From: Bretschneidera sinensis
Lineage: Eukaryota > Streptophyta > Magnoliopsida > Brassicales > Akaniaceae
Direction of reading: 5' to 3'
DNA: 64,000 bases
Assembly (NCBI GenBank): GCA_023935145.1
Contig: CM043699.1
Coordinates: forward strand, 71,395,638-71,459,637
The notes below the pieces were generated by a model. It saw only the letters and a program-made list of their open reading frames with translations, was not told the origin of the DNA and ran no database searches. The first letter of the stretch is position 1. Each line of letters opens with the position of its first letter. Positions 47,885 through 59,364 of the stretch are shown piece after piece. The position numbers and the translations under genes were made by a program.

Positions 47885-49087
47885 TGTTGTGAGTTTTAAA
47901 TTACTCGCAAGCGCATGAGTCGTTTGCAATATAGTGTTGTGCAAGTGCGAGGTCGAATCCACAGGGAATTGCATTGTGAAAATATAATTTTATCTAAACT
48001 AACCTTATTTTAACCTAGTTCCTAATTTTGAATTGTATTTTGCAAAACAAATATAAACTAAGCTAAATTTATTTAAAAACAAATGATAAAAACACTAAGG
48101 TTTCTGAATCCACCCCACCAAAGTAAAGCATATATCTTCATGTTCTATATAAAAATAATCTATCAAAACATTCCATGAATCCAACTTTAAACAAATCACA
48201 ACAAATATCCCAATTAAACCAAAACAATCCAATGTATCCGCTTTTAACAAATAACAAAGGATATCCAATTTAATCAAAAACGATTCGATGTATCCACCCG
48301 ATGAAACACGGAATATCCAACTGAACAATTTAAAAGCAACCAATCATAAGATTTTACTCAAATAATTGAACAGAACATTTATACTAAAAAACATCAGAAT
48401 TGTATAAACAAATATGAAAATATTATGTCAAACAATGGCGAGGTTTCATCTTCAACCTTAGCTGAAGATTTTAGCCACTCATAATCATGAAACTAAAGCT
48501 CACAATAACAGTGCTAAACATTAAACTTTAAAACCAAAAAAATCAGTAAATTAAAAACTGACTATACATGGGGAGAAATTTCACTCGCTGTTGGGCGGCG
48601 CTTCCCCTCGTGGTAGCAAAGCCTTCGAGATCCACCAGAATGCTAGCAGAAGTCCTCAAGAATGCACACCGAATGATGAAGTGAGATAGGACTTTTATAG
48701 GGAAATTCTCGGAGTACAATGGGTTGCAAATTCGATGTGGGATATTGCCTGAGTGCGCTTGATTGCAATGCGCTTGATCGCATGTGCGCTCGATCGCATG
48801 TGGTGCGCTCGAGCGTAGAATGGTGATTTCTGGTCGATGTGGGATGTTGCACTTGCGCTCGTTCGTAGGCTGGTGCGCTTGATCGCATGTCTCGTGCGCT
48901 CGATCGCACTAAGCATCCTAAGCTTTTGCTCTTTAAGCTTGACAGCTCCCAAAATGCTTCATTTTCTCCCCAAACCTATGAAAATACAGAAAAACATAAA
49001 AGACATAAAATAAAGTGAAATAATACAAACTAAGAGCTTAACAAATATAAATGAAGGGCTTAAATATGCAATATTTAACACTCATCA
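47885..49087 (-). mobile_element. 3' LTR of element B
   Basis: 1203 bp. A purine tract AGTTTGGGGGTATT (minus strand) lies immediately outside it at 49,088-49,101. Confidence 0.85.
48692..48908 (-). promoter_or_regulatory. snRNA-type promoter module in B 3' LTR
   Basis: Minus strand: TATAAAAG (48,692-48,699), a 33-bp gap, ATCCCACATCG (48,733-48,743), then GCGATCGAGCGCAC-type palindromes, a second ATCCCACATCG (48,835-48,845), then more palindromes to 48,908. Confidence 0.6.
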
Positions 49088-49762
49088 AATACCCCCAAAC
49101 TTATATTTGGCTAGTCCCTTAGCAAAACAAAATAAAAAACAAATAAAAAACTAAATGAAAAACAAAGAACACAAAGATAAGTTCATCACTCATGGTATCC
49201 AAAAATTTAAGGAGCACACAAGACCATGATATTCATTCATGAGCAAGCTTAAAAAATATAACCCATCTTCGCAATGAACAAGAATTTAAAACCTAATTAC
49301 TTACAAGAGGCAGGCTAAGACATCACAAGCTTGAATCAGTGTAAAGTGAGTTAGCATATACAGATGAGGTTTCCAAATAACTTCAATGTACAATGTCTCC
49401 GTGTCTCAAGATTCACAGAATTTCTCATCAGAATGAACAACGATGGCATAGTTTTATTTTACTTATAAATTTTTTTATTTTTTATTATAAGGCTCTGCTA
49501 TGTTAAGTTCCCTTAAGCTTTCTAATTGACCCATGTAGCGAGTGTTGAGTCAATGACTCCCAAACCAGATGGTTTTAGCGCATTAGGTGTAAAGACACCC
49601 TTAAGGACTTACTAACTCGAGTCAAAAAGGCTACGAAACTAAACTGGCCTAACTGCTACCAAGAAAAATTCCCACCTTTTGACGTGAACACTCATTGCTT
49701 ATTGAGGTAAGAGGTCCAGTTATTCAGTGGAAAGTTTATTGATGATGATCATTATAAATATT

Positions 49763-49795
<33 letters not shown>

Positions 49796-50066
49796 TTTTG
49801 CTATGCCCAAGTGTTTATCCAATAAGTCATCCAGTTTCAGTTAAGATAAGGAAACATACACATTAAAATCACATGTCATACCTCACACAAATATGTGCTA
49901 ATGTGCTCGTGTTAGATTAGATCAAACACGTGAATTCTCGAATGCCTAAAGTAAGTAACTAAAGTTTAAAACTCTATCATCAGATCATGTGTTCAAAATT
50001 TTAAGCTCACCAATGAAATCACATCACAATTTTTCAGATCAACCAAACTTTTCAGATGAACATGAA
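49088..50066. other. 3' non-coding region of element B
   Basis: No frame with motifs. An (ATT)n run lies at about 49,765-49,795. Confidence 0.6.
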
Positions 50067-51435
50067 TGTTGTGAGTTTTAAATTACTCGCAAGCGCACGA
50101 ATCGTTTGCAATATAGTGTTGTGCAAGTGCGAGGTCGAATCCACAGGGAATGCGTTGTGAAAATAGCTTTTTATCTAAACTAACCTTATTTTAACCTAGT
50201 TCCGAATTGTGAAATATATTTTTGCAAAACAAATATAAACTAAACTAAACTAAACTAAATTAAACTAAATTGATTTAATAACTAATGATGAAAACACTAA
50301 GGTTTCAGAATCCACCCAACCAAAGTTAAGCATATATCTTCATGTTCTATATAAAAATAATCTATCTAACATTCCATGAATCCAACAAAAAACAACGAAT
50401 ATCCCAATTAAACCAAAAACATCCAATATATTCGCTTTTAACAAATCACAAAGGAAATCCAATTTAATCGAAAAGGATTCGATGTATCCATCGAATGAAA
50501 CACGCAGAATATCCAACAGAACAATTAAAACTATCAATCGTAAGATTTTACTCAAACAATTGAAATAGAACATTTAAACTAAACATATCAGAATTGTATA
50601 AACATATCTGAAAATACAATGCTAAACAATGGCGAGGCTTCATCTTCAACCTTAGCTGAATATTTTAGTCACCCATTATCATGAAACTAAATTTCACAAT
50701 AAAAAGTACTAAGCATTAAAAACTGGAAAAGAATTAAAACTAACTGTACATTGGGAGAAATTCCACACGCTGTTGGGCAGCACTTCCCCCGGTCATGGCA
50801 AAAGCCTTTAGGAGATCTACTAGAATGCTAGTAGAAATCCACCAGACTGCACACTGAATAATGAGGTGGGATAGTGTTTATATAAGGGATTTCTCAGAGT
50901 ACAATGAGCTGCAAATTCGATGTGGGATACTGCCTCTTTGCGATCGATCGCAAGTCTGGTGCGATCGATCACAGCATGGTGCGATGCAATGCGTCTGGCA
51001 CGCTGTAAGTGCTTCCTATCCGATGTGGGATGTGCGAGTCAACTGCGATCGATCGCAGCCTTGTTGTGCTCGAGCGCATCACAGTGCGCTGCCATATATA
51101 TGCAGTATCAAAAGTTTCCTTTCCAATGTGGGATATGTGAGTCACTTGCGATCGATCGCAGGTCTTATGCGCTCGAGTGCAGGTGCGATTGATCTCATGC
51201 TGTGTGCGCACGATCACAGGTGCGATCGATTGCGCGTCTGGTGCGCTCGATCGCACTAGGCATCCTCAGCTTTTGCTCTTTAATCCCTGAAGTTTCCACA
51301 TTGCTTCATTTTATTCCAAAACCTATAAAAACACAGAAAACACAGAAAATAGATAAAATAACACGAAATAACATAATTAAGAACTCAACAAATGTAAACT
51401 AAGGGGCTAAAACATGTAATATTTAGCACTCATCA
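50067..51435 (-). mobile_element. Solo LTR of a B-related family
   Basis: 1369 bp, ends TGTTGTGAG... and ...CACTCATCA (plus orientation), flanked by a perfect ATGAA duplication (50,062-50,066 and 51,436-51,440). It is co-linear with B's LTRs but clearly diverged in the middle. It represents a separate insertion into B followed by LTR-LTR recombination. Confidence 0.9.
50877..51256 (-). promoter_or_regulatory. snRNA-type promoter module in the 50,067 solo LTR
   Basis: Minus strand: TATATAAA (50,877-50,884), a 33-bp gap, ATCCCACATCG (50,918-50,928), then palindromes and two more USE-like copies (51,021-51,031 perfect; 51,124-51,134 with one change). It includes perfect 16-bp palindromes TTGCGATCGATCGCAA (50,938-50,953) and CTGCGATCGATCGCAG (51,043-51,058). 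Confidence 0.65.
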
Positions 51436-51790
51436 ATGAACATGCATTTATCTTCATTAAGAAAAACAACAACAAATTAGGACAAAGTGTGTGTAATATG
51501 TCTCCCATACCCCCAAGCTTAAATTACACATTGACCCCAATGTGTGAATAATATGGAAAGGGCTGACCTGGGATATGGAGAACTATCTAGACTTGGTATG
51601 ACTCATAGCATACCCCCAAACTTGAAGTGAAGTACGCGTTGTTCCTGAAAAATAAAAACTGAAAAAAAAATACTGGAAACAAACATTAATCATAAATATG
51701 TAAAATAATAAATATACAGAAAGGGTATACTGTGGGGTGCCTCCCATGAGTGCTAAGTTTGAAGTCTTCAGCCAGATTCTCCATAGTAGA
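51436..51790. other. Non-coding DNA between B integrase end and solo LTR
   Basis: It holds two CCCCCAA(A/G)CTT blocks (51,510 and 51,614) that repeat the purine-tract word of B on the minus strand. No coding signal. Confidence 0.5.
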
Positions 51791-51796
51791 CGACAC

Positions 51797-53000
51797 TCAA
51801 TCTGAGTAACTATTATCCTTTAACAATATCGTCTCAATGTCCGGACTCCTTAACTCCAAGAATGGTTTTAGCCTCTGTCCATTTACCTTAAAAGTGTTAC
51901 CGTTCTTTGGATCCTCAATCTCGATGGCCCCATGAGGAAAAACTGACCGAATAATAAATGGGCCTGTCCATCGAGATTTGAGTTTGCCTGAAAAAAGATA
52001 CAGACGTGAATTATAAAGAAGAACTTTTTGACCCGGCTCAAAAGCTCGTCTCAAAATGTTTTGGTCATGAGTCATCTTCATTTGTGCCTTGTATGACCGT
52101 GCACAATTGTATGCATCATTCCGCAGCTCGTCTAATTCATTGAGTTGAAGCTTCCTTTGTGAGCCAGCCTTTGAAAGATTGAAGTTCAGCTGCTTGATAG
52201 CCCAATAAGCTCTATGCTCTAATTCAGCCGAAAGGTGACAAGATTTTCCGTACACAATACGATATGGAGACATGCTAATTGGCATCTTAAATGCTGTTCG
52301 ATATGCCTATAGTGCATCATTCAATCGCAAAGACTAATCTTTTCTACTGGGATTCACAGTCTTCTCTAAAATTTGCTTGATCTTGCGATCAGAAATTTCC
52401 ACTTTTCCACTCGTCTGTGGGTGATACGGGGCGGCAACCTTGTGTGTGATGAAATACTTCTTCATCAACTGCTCAAAAATCTGGTTGCAAAAGTGCTTAC
52501 CTCAATCACTTATGATTGCTCGAGGCATACCAAAACGAGAAAAGATAGTGTCCTTCAAAAACTGGACCACAACTCGGTGGACATTGGTCTTGCATGCAAT
52601 GGCCTCCACCCATTTGGACAGATAGTCCATAGCAACTAGAATGTACAGATGGCCAAAGGAGTTTGGGAAAGGTCCCATAAAATCAATACCCCACACATAA
52701 AAAATCTTAACAATCAGAATAGGGTTGAGGGGCATCATATTCCTCCTAGAAAGACTCCCAAGCTTTTGGCAGCGCTCATAAGATACACAGTAGGTGTAAG
52801 AGTCTCGGAACAAGGTGGGCTAATAGAATCCACACTGCAAGATTTTCGCAGCAGTATTCTTAGCACTGAAATGGCCTCTACAAGCATGATCATGACAAAA
52901 AGCGATGACATTAGATTAGTCATGCTCAGGAATACACCTTATGATGATATGATCGGGACAATATTTGAACAGGTAAGGATCATCCCAGAAAAAATGTTTT
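51797..53000 (-). pseudogene. Integrase of element B
   Basis: Minus-strand pieces in order: a zinc-binding region with DHACRGHFSAKNTAAKILQC and later [11 protein letters not shown] (HHCC-like, near 52,770-52,900); catalytic core [20 protein letters not shown] with the first Asp, AIISD with the second, and [20 protein letters not shown] with the Glu region (52,380-52,700). The C-terminal domain at 51,797-52,285 has FEPGQKVLLYNSRLYLFSGK and KSRWTGPFII. That C-terminal motif is typical of Athila-type integrases. Stops lie between the pieces, for example after AIISD. The family enzyme inserts element DNA into chromosomes. Confidence 0.8.
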
Positions 53001-53039
53001 ACCAAGGCTAAAAACTTTGATTTATCTTGTCGCCCCCCA

Positions 53040-53520
53040 ATATAAGGGCATTTGACCGGTGACAAGATAGTTCACTATAGTAGCAATGGCGCGGGATTGT
53101 GAGCAATGTGCATCAATTGCTCATCAAGAAAGGTCTCAGAAATGGGAGTGGTGGCCTCAGTGAAATCCACAATCAATCTAGACAAATGGTCTGCCACCAC
53201 ATTTTCGAAACCTTTCTTATCCCGAATCTCTATATCGAACTCTTGAAGTAACAAGATCCATCAGATAAGATGAGATTTAGCATCTTTTTTAGAGAAAAGA
53301 TACTTCAATGCTGCATGATCCGAGTAGATAATGACTTTAGATCCTAACAAGTAGGATTTGAACTTATCTAAAACAAAAACGATTGCTAGCAACTCCTTCT
53401 CAGTGGTAGAGTAATTGAGTTGTGCGTCGTTTAGAGTTCTACTTGCATAATAGATAACATGGGCAAGTTTATCAACACACTGCCCCAAAACAACTCTAAC
53501 AGCTTAGTCTGATGCATCAC
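53040..53520 (-). pseudogene. RNase H of element B
   Basis: After the CDASD motif (the stop that follows interrupts the frame near 53,504), the minus strand reads LAHVIYYASRTLNDAQLNYS, TEKELLAIVFVLDKFKSYLL and VIIYSDHAALKYLF (53,261-53,488). After another stop, [20 protein letters not shown] follows. These are the standard gypsy RNase H blocks. It would remove RNA from the RNA-DNA hybrid. Confidence 0.8.
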
Positions 53521-54862
53521 ACATAATCTCAAAAGGCACACCCCAGTTGGGTGGCTGAATAATGGGTGTGGACATCAAAATATTCTTCAGATCCCCAAAT
53601 GCTTTCTTACAGTCTTCATCAAATACAAATGGGGCATCCTTCAGTAATAACTTGCACAAGGGCCTGGCAATTTTGCTGAAATTCTGGATAAATCGCTTGT
53701 AAAAGCCTACATGGCCTAGAGAAGATCGAACCTCCTTCACTGTATGTTGGGGTGAAAGATTGGAAATCAGGTCCACCTTCACTTTGTCGACCTCAATCCC
53801 CCGATGAGATACGACATGCCCCAGTACAATACCTTGCTTGACCATAAAATGGAACTTCTCCCAATTAAGCACCAGGTTCTTCTCCTTGCACCGGACTAAA
53901 ACTAAAGTGAGACAGTGCAGGCACTCCTCAAATGATGAACCGAAGACGAAGAAGTCATCCATGAAAATCTCTAAGAACTGTTCTACCATGTCAGAGAATA
54001 TGCTGACCATGCACCGCTGAAAAGTAGCAGCTGCATTGCATAACCCAAAGGGCATGCGACGGTAGGCGAATGTCCCAAAAGGACAGGTAAACGTCATCTT
54101 CTCCTAATCTTCAGGGTCCACAGGGACCTGGTTATATCCAGAATAACCATCCAAGAAGCAATAGTATTCGTGCCCAACCAAACGCTCCACCATCTGATCA
54201 ATAAATGGGAGTGGAAAATGATCATTCCTTGTGGTAGCATTTAACTTGAGATAGTCTATACACACTCTCTATGCTGACTGAACATGAATTGGAACCAACT
54301 CATCATCCTTATTTCTCACCACCGTCAATCCATCTCGTTTGGGCACGATATGAATTGGGCTCGCCCACTTGCTATTAGAGATTGGATAAATGATCCCTGC
54401 ATCCAACAACTTAATTACTTCTGTCCTCACAACCTCTTGAATAGCTGGGTTGAGCCTTCTTTGTGGCTCCCTCGATGACTTGGCATTCTCCTCCAAATGT
54501 ATCTTGTGTATCACCACCGAGGGGCTGATTCCCTTAATATCCTCTATAGTCCAGCCGATAGCTTCCTTGTGCTCTCTTAAAACATCTAATAATTTCTCCT
54601 CTTGAGCCTTAACCAAATTTGAAGCTATAATCGCAGGCAAACAATCTGCTGGACCTAGGAACTTATACTTAAGGTTATTTGGTAAAGGCTTAAGTTCCTT
54701 CTTGGGGGGTTCAGGTGCTACGGTCTCCTTCGTTTCATTGCTCTCCCGAGGAGGAGACTCCAAAATGGAATTCACTTGCTCAAGTAACTTATCTAAATCC
54801 AAATCCTCTCCAAATTGAGCGAAGCATGCCTCCAAGGGGTCCTCAATTCTTGATTCATCCAC
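53504..54862 (-). pseudogene. Reverse transcriptase of element B
   Basis: The minus-strand frame from 54,862 carries the fingers region (LDAGIIYPISNSKWASPIHI, VPKRDG) and ends in a stop near 54,269. After a short broken piece, an open 197-codon frame (54,097-53,504) reads FAYRRMPFGLCNAAATFQRC, then the active site block FMDDFFVFG, and connection sequence FYKRFIQNFSKIARPLCKLL. The YxDD motif stands here as F-M-D-D, which keeps both aspartates. Stops at about 54,268 and 54,100 break the protein. It sits between protease and RNase H as usual. Confidence 0.85.
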
Positions 54863-55030
54863 AGTCTCCTCAAGAATCTCCTATATCAAGCATACATTTC
54901 TCACTTCATCATATTCCAGTGGTTGCTTACTGATATCAAAGATATTCAGCTCCATTGTTATATTTTCGAAGGAAATCTTCATCACCTATGTCCTACAATT
55001 GATCAGGGCATTAGCCGTGGCTAAGAATGG

Positions 55031-55609
55031 TCACCCTAAAATAACTGGTATCTGAATTCCTACATTCCGAACCGGCTCTGTGTCAAGCACAATAAAATCC
55101 ACGGGGAAATAGAACTTATCCACTTTTATCAAAACGTCCTCAACTACTCCCCGTGGTATTTTCACTGACCTGTCAGCCAATTGAAGTGTCGTGGTTATGG
55201 GCTTCAGCTCTCCTAACCCTAACTGTAAATAGATTGAGTAAGGCAGAAGATTTACACTTGCTCCTAAATCTAAGAGAGCCCTCTCGATCTGGCTGACTCC
55301 TACCGTGCAAGAGATGGTAGGACACCCCGAATCCTTATACTTGATGGGCAGCTTGCATTGAAGGATTGAACTAACCTGCTCGGTCAAAAATGCCTTCTTC
55401 AGGACATTCATCCTCCTGTTGATAGTGATCAAGTCCTTTAAAAACTTGGCATATGACGACACTTGATGGATAGCGTCCAAAAATGGGATATTGATTTGGA
55501 CCTGCTTGAATAACTCCAAAATTTCCTTATACTTCCCTCCTTTCTTGGGTGCTTGTAATCTCTCAGGGTAAGATGTTTTAGGTACAAACGACCTAGAAAG
55601 ATCCTCCAT
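55031..55609 (-). pseudogene. Protease region of element B
   Basis: A 192-codon open minus-strand frame. The N-terminal part (GGKYKEILELFKQVQINIPF, then AIHQVSSYAKFLKDL) is the conserved gag-protease linker of Athila elements. The aspartic protease active site stands as LLDLGASVNLLPYS, the D-L-G-A form usual in that group. A stop near 55,030 separates it from the reverse transcriptase frame. In a working element it would cut the polyprotein. Confidence 0.8.
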
Positions 55610-55888
55610 AGTCGGTGTGGTTGTAGATGGCTCAACATCTCTCTTCTCCTTGTTGCCACTTCCTTGCCCTTGCTACATAGCAGGGTTCTCTTCCACTCGA
55701 TTGTCCACTTGTCTCCCAGACCTCAATGAGATAATCGATTGCACTTGTTCCTCCCCGTGCATAGGAGTTGATGAATTTCCAACCACAAACTGTCCTTTCG
55801 GGTTGAGCATTGGCTAACTAAGGAACTTCCCCATTCTCTCTTTCACCCAAGTGACTTGCAATTTTCCCTATTTGACTCTCTAGCTTGG

Positions 55889-57834
55889 TGATGAGAGTCA
55901 TAAAATGCATCTAAACAATACTTAATTGTTAACACTTTAGGGTTAATCTCGGTCGTAATCGCACTTTTACATGTTGATAACTCTAAAGTGTTATTCATAA
56001 ATCATTGACTTAATTCGATGCATTTTCAGGTGCTTTGAGTATAAAAGAGATGATAAAGCGATCCATGTTTAAAGCACCAAAAGATCTTGGGTGTCGGTGC
56101 TCGTTTTTGTCCAAGGTTTAGACATTTCCAAAAATGATTTAAATATGATTAAAAGTCTAAACCAAGGTTGAAGCAATAAAGTACATTGAGTTAAAAGACT
56201 GCACACAAGTGTGTGCATCACTTTGAAACAAGTTAAGGGTAGGCACACTAGTGTGTGCACTTCTGCATACAAGCTGAAGGAGTTTCACTAAATTGCCAGA
56301 ATTTCCTGTACAGATCAATCATCTTTGCAGATTAAACTATATTGATGTAGGAAGAACTAGGAGATGAGCCATATATGCTTAGAAAGATCCGGAAGTCTAT
56401 TTTTTGGAGAATTTTACAGTTCAGAAAAAGGATTTTTCTAGTGAAAGTTATGGCAGTTTTAGCGGAAACAGTTCAGGCCTCCAGAACAAAGCCCAGCGCC
56501 TCGCCCCTGGAAGCCCAGCGCCTCACCTCTGGAATCCAAACACCTCACCCCTCAAAGCCCAGCGCCTCACCCCTGGAAGCCCAGTGCCTCACCCTTCAAA
56601 GCCCAGCGCCTCGCTCCTAGCCCATCAGCGCTGCGCCCCTCGCCAACCAGCGCTGCGCCCCTCGCCCAACAGCGCTGCAGCCATCACTTTCCAGCACCCA
56701 GGCGCACGCTCAAACAAAGCCAGCAGCGCGCACATGCTACTGGACCCACCTGCACGTTCAAGCCATCACTTTCCAGTGCCCAGGCGCACGCTCAGACAAA
56801 GCCAGCAGTGCGCACATGCTTTTGGACTCTAATTCAGACTCAAATTAAAGCTGTGCAAAGACAGCTCTCCCTCGTGGGCTATAAATATATGCTTAAGGTT
56901 TCCAGTCGGGGTCGAGCTCGATGAGAAAAAAAAAGAAAGTTTTTTATAGATACAAATTAGAGAAGTTTTTGGCGTTCTGTTTAAGTTTTCGTGAGTTGGA
57001 AATCAAGGAGAGAACATCCACATTGTTCTTCCACCTTGAGCTCCATGGCCAAGAAATCAAGGGGAGAACATCTATATTGTTTTTCCACCTTGAGTTTCAT
57101 GGCTAACTAATCATCAAACAAGGGAAAGGGATGAATCGTTAGGGTTTTATTGTTTCTTATTTCTTTGTTTTTGATTCATTTGTATGGACTTATTGTTAAA
57201 ACTTTGTTTATGATTTACTCTTTGATTAATTAAGAAAGATTTGAGTTCATGTGATAGCTGTATTCTATATTCTTCTTCTTTTAGTTTCTCTCAATCCGGT
57301 GATTGCATCCTTCTACTCCACATAAGTCTAGTCAAACTCTTCTTATGTAAAGTTGTTTGGATGTAATTGATTTTGGTATATTTATCTTATAGATCGGCCA
57401 TTACTGTGATATCATTATTGCAATATATTGTCGTTTCTTGCTAATCTATAAGATAAATCATGTGTGCTTAAATTGAATCAAAGAGTAATTTGTAGCAATT
57501 ATATTAGAGATATAAATGTGCTTGATTGAATACTTTCAGATTGCCTGTTTAGGATGTGAAACTTGCAATCGAGATAAAAATTTGAATCAAGAGTGGAAAT
57601 ATGGAACGAACCTAAGGAGGATTCCCAGAACCTTGTTATTTCTTATTTATATTCTTCGTTATATTCGCACAACTCTTTTACACAATATTGCATTATCAAA
57701 ACTCATATTCTCTCACCTAATCATTATCATTAGTGTTAAAGTTTATACCTTCTTTCGTAATTAACTTGTTTCCCTGTGGAATCGACACCCCAAAGTTATA
57801 CTACAATAACCGTGTTATACTTTGGGCGTAATCA
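55889..57834 (+). mobile_element. Solo LTR of a C-related family in B
   Basis: 1946 bp, TGATGAGAGTCATAAAATG... to ...GGGCGTAATCA, flanked by a perfect CTTGG duplication (55,884-55,888 and 57,835-57,839). Ends match element C's LTR, in opposite orientation. The outer thirds are co-linear with C. The middle is replaced by GC-rich repeats and another TATA box (TATAAATA, 56,880-56,887). Removing it joins B's gag frame cleanly (ending ...NTQAIAK before it and resuming LESQIGKIA after it). Confidence 0.9.
56488..56800. repeat. CCCAGCGCCTC repeat array in solo LTR
   Basis: GC-rich degenerate repeats: AGCCCAGCGCCTC(A/G)CCCCTGGA units to about 56,620, then CCAGCGCTGCGCCCCTCGCC units. A further pair of copies of about 70 bp (CACTTTCCAG(C/T)(A/G)CCCAGGCGCACGCTC) begins near 56,684 and 56,766. 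They stand at the same relative place as the palindrome arrays of elements B and C. Confidence 0.7.
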
Positions 57835-59230
57835 CTTGGCAATTGCTTGGGTGTTTACCATTGTTGCACTCCTCACTTCGCTCATGGATTGGCCAGTCAT
57901 CTTCATGAAGTCCTTAAGGGTGTCCTCTAGAGACAGTGAAACCAGCACTAGCATTTGAGTGGGAGCTTGGTAAGCAGGTGATGGTGCTGGATGGGCTAAG
58001 TGACCATGACTAGGAATTTGTGGAGCAAATCCAAGAGGGTATTGATTGTGAGCATGATGAGGGGCTCCTCCCTGATTCATTGGTTGGTTCTGCTTCCATG
58101 AAAAATTAGGGTGGTTCCGCCACCCTGGATTGTAAGTCTCGAAGTAAGATCCATTTGACTGCCTCCGATAGTCATTGAAAGCATTCACTTGTTCCATAGG
58201 ATACTCGGCAAAAGCCGACATTGATGGACAATTCTGTGCTAAATGCATGGGATTAGCACAGATGGAACAGTTATCAACATTGAATATGTTGGCAGCATTA
58301 ATGGACTGACCCACAGCGAGAGTGTCAAACTTCTTAGTGAGAGCCCCTCCATTCATAGATGCCTCATTTCTTAGAAGCACGAGTGGACTTATCCCGACAA
58401 CTTGAAAACTCCCACTGCTGCGAGTTATCAGACAACTTGTCCAATGCTTTGTATGCTTCATCTCCCGTTAGACTTAAGAATGCCCCTCCAATCATAGACT
58501 CAATCATGCTACGGTTGGGTTGAGTCAACCCTTGGTAGAAGAACTGAATGAGTCTCCACTTCTCATATCCATGTGGAGGGCATCTGATTAGTAACTCTTT
58601 GAAGCGCTCCCAGCTTTCAGAAAACTTCTCATCCTCATCCTGAGTGAAAGAACTAATCTCCTTTCGGCACTCATTCACTCTAGACATTGGGAAAAACTTG
58701 TGATAAAATTTACTAAGCAGATTTTCCCAAGATGTAATAGACCCGGGGGTGTTGGAATCCAACCATGCCCTAGCTCTATCATGAAGAGAGAAAGGGAAAA
58801 GTCGAAGATGGACTGACTCCTCAGAGAAGTTCTGGAACTTGAATGTGACACAAATATCTTTGAACCTCTTCACATGACTGTAAGGATTTTCAAGATCTAA
58901 GCCATGAAATGAGGGTAGAAGTTGGATGACATGTGGCTTTAAATCAAAATGGGTGGCATTGGTAGGTGGCAACATTATGCAAGAAGATGAGTTAGTCGCA
59001 ACGGGTGCGAACAAATCCCTAAGGGATGTAGTGGAGTCCACGTTCCAAGCTCTAGGTTGCTCTACATGCTCCGGTAGATTTGCATTCCTAAAATTTTCTC
59101 CCATCTCAATTGTCTCTCTTTCAACTAGTGCTCTTTTATGTCTCCTAAGAGTTGTTTCTAAGTCGGGATCTAAATGTATCAATTCTAAGTTCAAGGATCT
59201 CCGACCAAGAATACACCGCACAAAAAGCAC
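57835..59230 (-). pseudogene. gag of element B
   Basis: The ATG at 59,230 opens 288 codons with LRDLFAPVATNSSSCIMLPP, then DLKPHVIQLLPSFHGLDLEN and RLFPFSLHDRARAWLDS: plant gypsy capsid sequence. Near 58,370-58,390 the frame shifts. The next frame (to 57,835) carries a zinc knuckle (CSICANPMHLAQNC) and the Athila-type signature GWRNHPNFSWKQNQPMNQGG. The solo LTR at 57,834 cuts the gene, and the tail (LESQIGKIASHLGERENG) lies at about 55,820-55,883. So gag is broken by one frameshift, one insertion and later stops. Confidence 0.85.
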
Positions 59231-59340
59231 TAAAATTAACTAGTAGAAACAAAAAAAAAATCAAACAAAAAAACACTAACTAACTAGTAGAAAAATAAAA
59301 TTAATTCAAACAAAAATTTATTTTTCACAAACCAAACAAC

Positions 59341-59358
59341 TCCCCTTCAACGGTGCCA
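59341..59358 (-). other. Primer-binding site of element B
   Basis: The minus strand reads TGGCACCGTTGAAGGGGA, a diverged tRNA-Asp-type site (compare TGGCGCCGTTGCCGAGGA in element C), six bases past the LTR end. Confidence 0.75.
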
Positions 59359-59364
59359 AAAACT

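Noticed and set aside
56404..56832. 142-codon Pro/Ser-rich frame as a gene
   Set aside because: It follows the GC-rich CCCAGCGCCTC repeat array in a solo LTR, and other frames are open too.
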